The notes under the pieces: generated by a model
Told to the model about the DNA's origin: nothing
Seen by the model: only the letters and a program-made list of their open reading frames with translations
Database searches by the model: none
Translations under genes and position numbers: made by a program
In this document: piece after piece, positions 46,820 to 58,900 of the stretch
Layout: every line of letters begins with the position of its first letter
Numbering within the stretch: position 1 is the stretch's first letter
Assembly: GCF_026151205.1 (NCBI RefSeq)
Contig: NC_087077.1
Span: 12,126,983 to 12,190,982 of the forward strand
Source of the DNA: Bolinopsis microptera
Lineage: Eukaryota > Ctenophora > Tentaculata > Lobata > Bolinopsidae
Reading direction: 5' to 3'
Length of the DNA: 64,000 nucleotides

Positions 46820-48780
46820 TGTAAACTGGGGCCGCCTCGATTATTTACCACAATCCTCATAACCAATATATGTGTGCCTCTTTTCGACACAGTTTCTGCA
46901 TGACGATGATTATCTGATGCCAATAAAATCTCCTTTGACGTAAGCAGGCGGTCAAGCCTCGACAGTTCGAGCTCTGTGCAGTGCCTTTGTGAACATTTCA
47001 TTTAAGTTATACTTCTTCAGTTATCAAGCTTCCTGTCGTTTTTATAAATCTGCAGTTTCAGAGTTGACCTTTCCTTGATATGCAACGCTATGTTACATTT
47101 GCTTTTATATTCGATCATCAGTTAAACTATACTCTCGCCTCAGCTCTAAAATGCCTCCCATTTCTCTTAAACAGGTGATATTAATAAACAATAAACATGA
47201 TGTCATGTCAACTGCCGTCACGGGAGCTCATAGTTGGTAGCATGCATTACCGCTAGCTGAAAGCTACCTTTTTTACCAGTGTTTGCACTAACATTCACTC
47301 GAGAGATGGAAAACAGAAAATGAGGAAGGAGATACACATTTAAAAAGCTCTTAACCCGATTTTGCAATAAAATAGCTTTCTAGTTAAACTTAAGGTTTGC
47401 AGAGCCGATCCTCCAGGTTGCAAATTAAATGTCTGTGAGAATGAGCTGTACGTCAAACTACCCGAATGACAGTGATCCTCTAAATTGATATGCATTCTGT
47501 CTGGAAACGTCCTCAACAGTCTCCCTCAATTATAGAGGAAGTTAAATTCGCAACTTGAACTTCCCCGCCGGGCCCTGTATCAGAATTATTACTAACATCA
47601 TATAATTGCAACGTCATGACACAGCCGAGTTGTGTTTGATACAGAACACTTCCTTGTTTGGTAATTTAATGATAATTCATCATACCGAAAATTTTGAGGA
47701 AGCATTCAATTTTGGTTACAATTTACATATTGTACTCAATTATAGTTATTAACTTTACGGTTTTGCTTATCAAATTAGGCATAATTTCGATTTCAAAACT
47801 TATTTAGAATTAATTTTTAATTTAATCTTAGATGTGGAGTGAGATACAAACAAGCAGCAATAATCTGAATCTTCCAGCAATAGGTATATACTGTATAGTA
47901 TAGGTAATGAGTATGTATCCTGCCCCAGAACCTCGTGCCCAGAACTTGTATATTAATCCCAACCCTAACCCTAAGCATAACCCTACCCGTTTCCCGGACC
48001 TAGGGCGGTGTTCTTATCTAAGGCGTGAAGACGTAAAAATTACGGAGTTAGGTTCCTAACCCTAATCCTTACCCTAATTTATGTACAAAAACAATAACGC
48101 TATGCAACAATAAAATTTACAAAAAGTCCTGTTTTTTCACGTCTCCACACCCTAGGGTTCTGTTTTTGAGGACGCTGCCTTAGAGTCTCACACCATAAAG
48201 TCTCACACCCTAGAGGTCTCACACCCTAGAGGCCGTTCCCCAGCCCCGTTGACCCAACCTTGAGTCCGACACTATTGGAGCACAAAGCTTTGGAGAAAAA
48301 CATTTGTTACACTCTGAGCACGAGGTCCTGGAGCATGACGAATGTCATCCTATCTAGTTTATTTTCAAAAGTTTCTAGTTCTACTGAATCAAATTTTACT
48401 TTTAGTGATAAAAGTTTTGGACGGTAAAAATATACATGCAGTAAAGGTGTGCACGATTTGACCATAAACATATATTGCAAAGATCTTTACTGTTCCCAAA
48501 TAATGATTATGCTCAAATATCAAAGTTTTACGGATTTTTCTTTGAATAAAAAATATAGCTAGGTCCAGAAAACAACAGGGATGGGTATCATTAGGCCGAT
48601 GTTTAAACGGTGTCATTTTATACACATAAGAAAGAATCTAATCATCAAGAGTGCTTTTTTGCAAGGGTTTACATTAGAATTAATGCTTAAGTTTTTAAGT
48701 TCTGCAATAGTGTTAGACTCAATCACATACAGTTGTTTTACACACACAATACTCCGATTTTATCTTCTCATCCAATGTTA
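46820..48780. other. 5' flank of the RGS-PX gene, no exon recognised
   Basis: Apart from the telomere-like motifs there is no recognised coding sequence. An upstream exon of the RGS-PX gene may be here, but none could be placed. Confidence 0.35.
47955..48260. repeat. Interstitial telomere-like CCCTAA motifs and short TCTCACACCCTA repeats
   Basis: AACCCTAACCCTAAG at about 47961, scattered CCCTA and CCTAACCCTAATCC nearby, then three copies of GTCTCACACC (48186-48232). There are too few motifs to call a telomeric fusion; they could be chance or an old insertion. Confidence 0.45.
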
Positions 48781-49018
48781 ACACTTAAACATAAATCATT
48801 ACCAGTTTAACACTGTAAGACCTATGTTAGCATTGTATCACCATGTTAACACTAGAGGATATATGTATTCACTTTATCATCATGTTAACATTTGTTCGCC
48901 ATGTTAACATTTGTTCGCCATGATTACACTGTAATACCCATGCTCGCACTGTTAAACCCATGTTGACACTGTAACACTAATGTTAACACCGTAACACTAT
49001 GTTAACACTGTAACACCT
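48780..49018. repeat. Degenerate GTTAACACTGTAACACC minisatellite next to an RGS-PX exon
   Basis: About 14 imperfect units of roughly 16 bases (TGTTAACACTGTAACAC) run directly into the acceptor-like ACACCTAG at 49020, just before the first recognised exon of the RGS-PX gene. The likely splice acceptor is therefore made from satellite sequence. Confidence 0.75.
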
Positions 49019-49024
49019 AGCTCT

Positions 49025-52000
49025 ATGTCTATTTCACTAGAGAGTCTAAACCTGGAATACAGATCGAGTAAGGAGACTATCACCAGCAGCTCCTCTATAG
49101 CTACACCCCAAACCACCGTCTCCCGCAAACAGCGCTCAACTCCCTTTTTACCGGCTGGTCGCGAAGCCAGCGAGGAATCTAGCGTGGATCTGAATAGTTC
49201 GTCCATGCAACGCAGAGGAACTATCAGCAGATTTGGGAGAGTCAGCTACAGGGCGGGCTACGATTCAGGTTAGCAGAAACATTGCATTTTTATATTTGCA
49301 GAAACATTGCACTTATCGTACTCTTTTATATTTGTAGAAACATTGCACTTATCGTACTCTTTTATATTTGCAGAAACATTGCACTTATCGTACTCTTTTA
49401 TATTTGCAGAAACATTGCACTTGTGCTTTTATATTTGCAGAAACATCGCACTTGTGCTTTTATATTTGCAGAAACATTGCACTTGTGCTTTTATATTTGC
49501 AGCAACATTGCACTTATCGTACTCTTTTATATTTGCAGAAACATTGCACTTATCGTACTCTTTTATATTTGCAGAAACATCGCACTTATCGTACTCTTGT
49601 ATATTTGCAGAAACATCGCACTTGTGCTTTTATATTTGTAGAAACATTGCACTTGTGCTCTTTTATATTTGCTGAAAGGTTATAAATATCATATTTGTCC
49701 AGTTCTATTAACTGAATTTTGAATATTATCGTATTAGTGCAGCTCTGTTTGCTAACATTTTACAATCATCGTAGATTTGTCCAGTTCTACTTTCAGAAGT
49801 TTGAAATTTATCGTATTCATCCAGTTCTACTTGCAATCAAGTAAACAAAATAATGGTTTTGCCCCACAAGAAGCTTCAGAACTATCTGGAAGTTTTTTTT
49901 TGTATCAAATTTTGGGTTTTGGTTAAAAATACATTTCTATAAATGGCATCAAAGAGTTAACACGAACCATCACAAGTGACAGTATTCTGTGGGCGTTGTC
50001 ATGTAGCGAACTGTCAACTTTGAGCAAGCCTTGATTGCAATCAACGACTATATTAGTATATTAAAAGATAGCGGTACTAGATCTTACGTTACAAATTTCA
50101 ACCAACGTTGACAATTCGGCGACAGATTTTGAATATGTTCTTTTCTGTTTGGGGAATTTCATTGAATTCTGGTTGCTTTTCTTAAAATAATCAGCAATTC
50201 CTTGAGCAATAGAAGGCCCACAATTCTGAACATTGTTAGTGTCAGTTTTCCATGATTTATATCGTATTCTCGATTATTCCTGTACTTTATGCAAAAGAAT
50301 TAAACACATGATCATGATTATGAAAGGTTTGTCACGTTCAAATTTAATTTTCAATCAAGTAAAGTGTTTTAAAAATGTGTGTAGCGTACATTGCATTGAA
50401 ATTTTAGTTGGATCAGTAATTACCATACCATGACGCGCTCCTTTATAAGATATTCAGTCATTATAATAAAAGCATAATTTTTGGGAAGAAGTCTGAGGAG
50501 TCGAGGAAGGTGTACAGCTAGACAACCTTGCGGAATACGGAAGGAAGTTGGAGGACTTTATATATGGAGCCTAGGGTTATGTAGATACGGCACATCAGAA
50601 TTATAATACTCAAGCTACCTTAAGTCATTTAATAAATAATTTCTTGTCAAGTGTCATGGCCCTATTCTTACCAAATATGGCAGAACGTTTGTAACCGATT
50701 TTGAAATTTCCCTAAGAATTGCAGCCACATTTTAATTCTTGTCAGCCCTTATTTCTTGCCAAATAAGGCAAAAAGTTTGCAATCCCTTTAGACAGATTTC
50801 TATCGGCTCCAAATATTGGTACAAGTGATGTTTGTATTTTGTATTGCTTACACAGCTTTATCTGTCCAACTTCTAAGTTAGAATAAACTCCTGGACACGA
50901 TGCAACGGCAAGGTATTACTATTAGATTAAACTCATCTTGATTCTTGTAACTTCGAACTTATTAAGTTTAATTTTTTAGATGTTCCGGATTTTACTTTAT
51001 GTTGATCTTCAGAATGTGCTGTTTGGTTCAGATGTCGCTTTGTATTGATCTTCAGAATGCTTTTTTTGTTGTTATGGAGATGTGAAACGGTTATGTTTTA
51101 CAATATTATGTCAACATTGTAAGATCCACCATTTTACTGATTATACTAAGTCCAAGATTGAATCGATACAACTTTTGTCCCCTAAAGACTGTCTTGCCCA
51201 GTAACTGAAACCAACCGTCTGCAGTCGGATCACTTTCACTTGAATCTGTCGATAACAGTAACACAATGCACTCTCCAAGGAATAACAAAACATTGTGTGC
51301 GCGTGTTTATCCTTTATATTATCCCCACCAACTAATGCTTCCCTAGGGTTTGACGACAGAAGCAGTGTGAGCAGTAGATGGGCATCCACGTCCTGGATGG
51401 GAACAGAGAAAAGTGGGAGCAGCCTCATGAGCTCTAGTTACACACACAGGTAGTTACACACACAGGTAGTAGCTCTAGTTACTCACACAGGTAGCCACAT
51501 ATTGTTAAATGCTCGTGAAGTTTTTTCCTAAAACAACAAATATTTTGCTTCAGCGTTAGCTTACTCTAACGTGTTGTTCAAATAATCGATGACGTGTATC
51601 TTTTTGCATCCGGGGAGTCCGCTGATAAAGACAGTATTCAGTCGTATTTTCACTCAATGCTGATAACTCAAGGTACGGTTGACAGTAGCTCCTGGAATTG
51701 TATCAGAACAATTTGAAGTCCTTAAGTTGAAATTCTATCAGGACACGTTAATTCTGACTTTCTTGATCATAGGCTGATATTGCAAATATTTGATAGATAG
51801 TACCATAAAAGGTTTGACAATAAATCAAATCGACTGCAGAGACAGATAGTAGGAGGCAGTGACAGCTTTTGCATCACTGGGACAACCATTACATCACTGG
51901 GACAACTTTTACATCACTGGGACAACCATTACATCACTGGCCACTGGGACAACCATTACATCACTGGCCACTGGGACAACCATTACATCACTGTGACAAT

Positions 52001-54367
52001 TTTTACATCATTCTGACAACCATTACATCACTGAGAAAACCATTACATCACAGTGACAGCTTTTCCATCAGTGTGACAACTTTATTAACAGAATTGAGCT
52101 CTCTCTGATGCAAATTTTGCACACACTATATAAAAAGCTGTAGGATTTGTGATGGGTGTAACCATATTTGCAGTGACCTTTAGCCATGACACTACTCAAG
52201 ATGTTTGTAAAATCAGTGTCCTTTGTCGTTGATTGACCAGTCGAGACTGAAGCAGACTCTGTATTATTGGGATTTTAGAGACAAAACGTGATACAAATTC
52301 GTAATGATAATTTGCACGCGTCACGCGATGTACACACTGACACTGCAATTAAGCAATATCAAGAACACGGGCGAGCTTTTTTCAAAAACTGGATTTTATC
52401 AGTTATCTACAGTCTACTGGTAATTGAACAAAACATATAAATACAAAAAGTTAAGGGAGCATATTTTACAAGGGAAGGCTTTCCGCTTTCAGTGTGTTAA
52501 TCAGTAGGGACTAATAAGAATCCGAAGTACCCTTGCTTGTTTTTAAAGTAACAAACTAAAAAGTTATCAAATCTCAGCACGGACACGCTTCACTCACGGA
52601 CGAACAGTTCGGCCAGCGTGAGAAGACCCTACACGAGAGCCTACCTCCAACAAAGAACAACTCAGTCAGATTACACCTCATATTCTTCTAGCTCCACCCT
52701 CAACAAGAGCTTCTCAGAGGTAAGATTGGAGGAAGCATTTTGGCATGTTACTAGGTGTTAACAGAGATGGCTCCTATTCAAAGGGGTTTTAACATTGGCT
52801 TCATATGGGTTGTAACAGGTTCAACCTAATGGAACATACTATTGAGACTATTGAATGAAGCTGACAGATCCATTGGTGATGTTGGGGCAGCAAATTATTG
52901 CACTATAGATGTGGATACCGATGGGGAGGTGTTTATATTTGTTTTGATAACTGATCAACGATTGGCACTCAGTCAATTCCTATATATCAGTGTCCACATC
53001 TATATTCGTCAGTGCAATAATATTGTTTAACTGTCGCACTGTTAATCAGTGTAACATCCAGTTGGGCTCCTCCTACAAAGCCAAAAGCATGGACCATATA
53101 AAGGATGTGATACGTTACGGGAAACTGCAATATAACCGCCAATATGCGTCCATGGGTGAGTTTTTTTTAATTTCTTCTTAAGTTTCTTTTTTATGAGATT
53201 TGAAAAGATTTAAAAAATGGCCGATTCGTTCTAAGTATATTTGCTCACCTTCTATAGTAAGAACCCTTTATTTGTTAATCCTTAAATAAAGTAAATTTAG
53301 GACAAATAGACCAGCGACAAGACTCTGCAGAATTAATAACTGAATCACCTGTGGAGAAATCACGCACAATCAGCAGAATCAGAATTGAACGATTCTTTTC
53401 TTATCTCGATCGCACAAAAAGGAAAGCCAAGCGTGAACAAAAAGACTTCCGTAGACAACGTGACAACTTAAGTGGTGTCTCGCTGATTGGCTTCCAGGTA
53501 ATGTGTCCCCGGGCTCTGACACCCAGACCCACCGCAACCCATCTGACTCCGCGTCCCATGGACCACAAGGCTACGGACAGTCCCGTTACCCTTGTTGAGA
53601 TATCTCAGAATGAGAGAGCTATGGAACAATTCGTCCAGTACTGCATTAAATCATCATTCATTAACGAACTTCTTTTTTGGCTCAACGTGGAATATTCCAT
53701 GAAGATAGATCCCATGTCAAGGAGCTTTCAGTTTAGAAACGTTAACATATTAACTAAATATCTTGATACGAACACTGAGTACCATGTCCAAATCCCCTCG
53801 AAAGCTCTTCCCAAAGCATTCTTCAAACAGTTGGATCGCAAGAAGGAGATTTCTAAGGAAGTTCTGGCATCAGCGCACGATTACGTTGAGAAATACATAG
53901 ACGAACAGGTTGTCCCACTTTTCGTGAAGAGTAAGTACGCGGATTTGCTTCGAGACAAACCTCCTTTTCTTAAGCAGAGCGTTTGCGTTAATCTGCGTAT
54001 CAGCGGCTTCAAAAAGTGTTACGAACCCACAGAGAAACACTATACATACGAACTCGAGTGCCAAATAGAATCTGAAAAGATCCTCATCTATAAGAAGTTT
54101 GATGATTTTGTAGAGAACCACCGGGTTCTGTGTAACAAATTCCCCAAAGAAAAGTTCCCCCCGTTACCCTCACGCACTCTGTTGCGGCAGGAGAGTAAGC
54201 GAAATGCCAAGAAACGAATGAGAGACTTGTCACTTTATCTTGAGAACCTTCTGGAAATGCCTAGCACCGTTATACAATCCAACGAAATGAGACTTTTCCT
54301 CGACTTTGAATCTCACGTCTCAGAACAAAGGCCTGGCCCCTCCAGCCCTATAACCTCACCCCGATAA
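49025..54367 (+). CDS. RGS plus PX domain protein with a serine-rich N-terminus, 5 exons
   Basis: Exons with consistent phases: 49025-49268, 51347-51449, 52578-52719, 53050-53155, 53301-54367, giving 553 residues. The first about 200 residues are rich in Ser, Thr and Arg and look disordered. An RGS fold follows at about residues 280-410, with helices NERAMEQFVQYCIKSSFINE and LLFWLNVEYSM and the terminal helix ASAHDYVEKYIDEQVVPLF. A PX domain comes next (residues about 425-535): YKKFDDFVENHRVL, the proline loop FPPLPSRT, and KRMRDLSLYLENLL. RGS domains accelerate GTP hydrolysis by G-alpha subunits, though those in sorting nexins often do not; PX domains bind phosphoinositides. In animals RGS next to PX is known from SNX13, SNX14 and SNX25, which also have transmembrane, PXA and PXC regions; none is seen here. 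An acceptor-like CCTAG immediately precedes the first exon, so a 5' exon may lie upstream. Confidence 0.85.
49271..49680. repeat. Minisatellite TTTATATTTGCAGAAACATT starting at the splice donor
   Basis: About 12 units of 26 or 36 bases, with or without ATCGTACTCT. The array begins two to three bases after the GTTAG donor of the exon ending at 49268. Each unit contains TATATTTGCAG, a fair match to a 3' splice site. Confidence 0.93.
51428..51500. repeat. Duplicated exon end and donor in the RGS-PX gene
   Basis: The exon ends AGTTACACACACAG with donor GTAG at 51450. TAGTTACACACACAGGTAG is repeated at once, and AGCTCTAGTTACTCACACAG then GTAG follows, giving three candidate donors within about 50 bases. 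The first keeps the downstream frame. Confidence 0.85.
51868..52085. repeat. 20-bp minisatellite ACATCACTGGGACAACCATT
   Basis: About 11 units with substitutions (GTGACAATTTTT, CTGACAACC). It lies in the RGS-PX intron 51450-52577. Confidence 0.92.
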
Positions 54368-54412
54368 CACAGGCCTGGCCCCTCCAGCCCTATAACCTCA
54401 CCCCGATAACAC
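54329..54412. repeat. 42-bp tandem duplication containing the RGS-PX stop codon
   Basis: AGGCCTGGCCCCTCCAGCCC through CACCCCGATAACAC occurs twice without a mismatch. The first copy encodes the C-terminal residues and stop; the second is 3' UTR. Confidence 0.95.
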
Positions 54413-55918
54413 TGACAATTAATATAGTTACATTAGCAATAGCGTTATTTTTGTTTAGTTGTCGTACTTGTTATGTATGGTTTATATGTGTAATTTTGAA
54501 TCTTTGAACTTTATATGTCCGAAATCATGAACATTAACAGGAGTGTCCTTGACAAATTCGTAATCTACAGATTTGGATACTAGTGGGGAGGATATAAGTA
54601 TGTGTTTTGAAACGTGACAGTGATTGTGGATTTTGATTGGTTAATCTGGAATCTGATCGGTTGATCGCTGTCACGTGTCAAAATATTTGCTTGATCTTCC
54701 AACCAAGATCCAGATCCATCATATCTGATAGTGTTATTAGTTTGAGCTATCTTGTTCATTATAAATATAATGACTTAAAGATGAAGACCCCTTCGTGAAA
54801 CTTAAACGCCGAGTACAGAACGATTTTCCGATAGGACATCGTAAATTGGTATATTGAATGTGGACACTTGAACAAACCATATTGTCATCTTCGGATCGTT
54901 CTGGACAATATTAATAATTATTTGATGGCACCAGTGTAAATATGTTTTATTTTTATTGCCCAATCATAATTTGCTGCAAGATATATTTAAATTGCTATTC
55001 ACCTTTATCTTTGTGTTGTGGTTTTTCGAGAAAATGAAAAACTCGCAATTGAGTTCTTTAAAAGACGCTCAAATTGAACTTTGTGTTAATTTATAGGTTA
55101 ATCATAATGGTTATTGATAAACCTTCCGAGTTCCGACGTCCCTACGGATCTATAGAATTAGAATGATAATAGCAATTTTTAACCAATAAACTTTCAAATT
55201 GTTACACAAATTTACATCATTTTATCACAAATAAAATAAAAATTCACCGAAAGTCCAAAAAAATACCTGGACTATGATCAAGTGTAAACAATGATATTTG
55301 ACAAAATCTAAGAATCAGTTTGAAAACCGAAACTTGGAAAACAACTTTAAAATTTAGTGAACTTTTTTAGATTCGTTTAGTTTGTAGTGGCCGAAAAGTT
55401 CGTAAAATATGTATAAAACACTGAAAATATTTTAAATAACGTGTTTAATGTTTACCAACATTTTTACTGCATTGATCTAAATTAAAAACTACACAAAATT
55501 TAGAAGCTGACAGGACAAAAAACTTCTGTCAGGGTTGTTTCTTATAACGAAACAATACATACAACACTAAAATGAATATATGATTAATATACAACTTTTT
55601 ATTATATCAGTGAAGAAGTCGGCGCAAATTAAAAAAGCTGATTAACAGTTACTGGACGGAGTCAGCCTCTAAAGCTCCGCCTTATCTTCGAGTGTTTTAA
55701 ACACTAAGCCTGGGGAACCCATGTAAATCTAAACAGGTAAATCTAAACAGGTAAATCAACACTAAACACTAAACAGTTTAAGGTGGCGTGCGTTTGCGAA
55801 TATCAAAAAGGTTGCGGAACGTTGCAAACACCCAAATGATGTCTTTGTGATGCAGTTTGGCACGGTTTCTCACATTTTGCCACTTAAAGTTGAAGCAGTT
55901 AAAATCGGATCCTCTGTT
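54413..55918. other. Convergent intergenic region between RGS-PX (+) and VWD gene (-)
   Basis: Holds the 3' UTRs of two convergent genes. An inverted pair ACGTGACAGTGAT/ATCGCTGTCACGT (54614-54677) can form a hairpin. AATAAA hexamers occur on both strands. Confidence 0.4.
55598..55603 (-). promoter_or_regulatory. Candidate polyadenylation signal of the VWD gene
   Basis: AATAAA on the minus strand about 316 bases past the stop at 55919. Position and strand fit, but AT-rich sequence makes chance hexamers common. Confidence 0.3.
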
Positions 55919-58900
55919 TTAATCTGATTCAGTAAGACAGTCAGGTTCCTCCCGTAAATCTGAAATAAGTTTGAATATTATAAGTATAAATTATAGCTGC
56001 ACATGCTTTTATCAAGATGTATTAGCTTTTATTTCCAAAAGAAAACACTTTAGAAAATTGTGATCGACCTGTGACAGAATTTTAACCCGAAGCGGAGTCA
56101 AACTGAGAACAAGATCAAAGACTCCAACAACAGCGGGATTGTGTAAACTTTTTTGAAGCAGTCATATTAAACAAAAATATATATTTCCATTAAAAGTACG
56201 GGCAAGTTTCCATAAATGAAATTTTACTATGAGCGCTCATTGTCGCCTACTGAGCGCTTATTTAGCGATTATAATCGGTTTAGGCTGTTTATAATCGCTT
56301 TTTTAGCGATTATAATCGATTCAAATAAAAGCGCTCATAATCGATTATAATCGCTGTAATTATTTTTAAAAGCGATTATTTTATTTTTTAGCGCTTATAA
56401 TCGCTCTTTGTTCGTTTCTAATCGTTAATATCGCTTCGAAAGCGATTTTCCTGCCGGTATTAAAAAAGCGCTTTTTTACAACCGGTATTAAAATAAGCGC
56501 TTTTTTACAACCACGTTTAGAATCATGTTGATGGGGTAAGCGGTAAAAAACGGTGAATAAAAAAAGCGATTATAATAAGCGCTTTTTAATTCCGTTCCAA
56601 CCGGTATTAAAAAAAGCGCTTATAAGCGCTTTTTTACAACCACGTTTAGAACCATGTTGATAAGAAAAACGGTAAAAAAGCGGTGGAAAAGATAGAAAAG
56701 CGGTCAATAAGCGGTAAAATAAAAAGCGACAATAAGTGACAATGAGCGACAATTGGCGATAAAAAATCGCTTATAAGCGGTTTTTATAAAAATCGCTTTG
56801 TAGTCGCTCTGTAGGCGCTTTAAAAAGGCTAAATTGCAGTCAGCGTATAATCGCTTATTATTACTTATAATCGCTTATAAACGGTTCAGAAAAGCGCTTA
56901 TAAGCGCTTTTCTGAGCGACCGCTTTTCCAGCGCTTATAATCGTTCTTCCTGCAGGAAAATCGCTTTCGAAGCGATATTAACGATTAGAAACGACCAAAG
57001 AGCGATTATAAGCGCTAAAAAAAGATAATCGCTTTTAAAAATGATTACAGCGATTATAATCGATTATGAGCGCTTTTATTTGAATCGATTATAATCGCTA
57101 AAAAAGCGATTATAAACAGCCTAAACCGATTATAATCGCTAAATAAGCGCTCAGTAGGCGACAATGAGCGCTCACAGTAAAATTTCATTTATGGAACCAA
57201 AGTACGTAGGGGAGATGTTAATTGTTGTTAACTCACTTATCGGGCAGGTTGCCATGTAAATCTTCTTAAACCAGTTGCATTGGTCAGCTGAAAATAAATA
57301 TTTGAATACCAGTTATACTCGATCGACGGTGTTCTACATTTTTCTCGGTCATTTATTTTATAGCACAAGTATGTTGTGTACGATCAACATATTGGTTTAG
57401 TGAAAGCCTTCGATAGTACTTGTTTACGAATGGATGAACCTTTTATAATATCAATGATTACAATATATCATGCATTTTGTTTTCAAATAAATAAATCCAA
57501 TGCATGTCTAAGTTTCATTTAGTTGAATTTGTAGATCTATGCGGTCAATGCCTAATATATTTATTATTCAGTAGTAAACTTAGGAATTAACTAATAAAAT
57601 AGTATTTTATTTCTAAGCGAAAATACGCAAAATACGGCGTATTTAAAAAATTATCTCACGTATTTTTCAACTCTGAGAAATAAGCATAACCAAGAGTAAG
57701 TCACTAACGACAACTAAGAATCTCTCCTTGCAGCTGTCCTAGATTCGCATAATCTATGCTTATTGGTGTGCCTGCATCTCGGCAGGCTCCCGCGTAGTAT
57801 CTGAGGAAGTTTTATTCATGAAATACTCGGGAAAATTGTAATTTACGCTATTTGATAGATTAGGCTTTACGTTAGTTAATGTTAGCTTAGCTGAAACATG
57901 ACTATAACTTTCAACGTAAGCTTATATAGCTAGACCAAATTTATAATTTTTACAATGATGGAAAAATGGATGAAAAATGTACTAAACATGCAATAAAAAC
58001 AAAATAAACATTAAACATACACCAAACATGCACACGCTGAACATGTACCAAACCTGTACTAAAGTCTAAACATGCACTTCACAGTTCACATACTTAATCC
58101 AAGAACAGGTTGTGACCATATTTGACGGCCAAATGTCCATGTAAAGGTTAATCGTGCAAGAATCTTCCGCACACGCCATCTTGTAAAACGCTTTGTTGAC
58201 TTTTTCAGAGCAACCAGTCAACTTAGAAAACACCGTTTCACATATAATCGCTTTCTGAAAATAATAACTAATTATTGTTCATACTTATTAAATTAATGAA
58301 TATCAAAAAAAAAGGCTTCCGTGTGCAAATATAGTTCATTTTTCGACTGTCTCAGAGCATCCAGTAAGCTTAGAGAACACTGTCTCGTACATTATCGCTT
58401 TTTGAATTCTATTACTTTCAACTATTGCATGATAAATAATTTGAGCTTGCTATGTTATCAAAATGACAATCTTAAAACTGGGGGTTGTGATGTCAATCTC
58501 GATCGTGATGTCACAAACTCGAGTCTGCATCCACTGCGTAGCCAGAAATGTGCAAGGTGAATTTATTTCACAATTACAAACACCTAGAACATAATTTTGT
58601 GAAAAGCTGCCTACTCTGTTGCCACCATGAACGTAGTTACACATCTTCCGGGCTCTTTGTGGGAAGCGACAGTTGTTGTAGTTAGAGACCCTCCAGCTGT
58701 ACGCAAAATCGTCAAAGTCTTTTGTTACCACTGACAGAAATATCCAGTTTCAGATCTAAATGACTATTTCATTACCAAGACTTACTACAGGATGAGGAAG
58801 AGTTAAGATTATATCAGATTATTTTAGATACGAACGCAATTTTTTGACGGCTTCAGAATTATACAAATTGTTGTCTTCAATCAATGACTGACCATGTCTC

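Noticed and set aside
47955-48080. Telomere or chromosome-fusion point
   Set aside because: Only about three adjacent CCCTAA units; neighbouring sequence is ordinary.
51141-51428. 95-codon minus-strand frame
   Set aside because: Overlaps a well-supported plus-strand exon of the RGS-PX gene in antisense.
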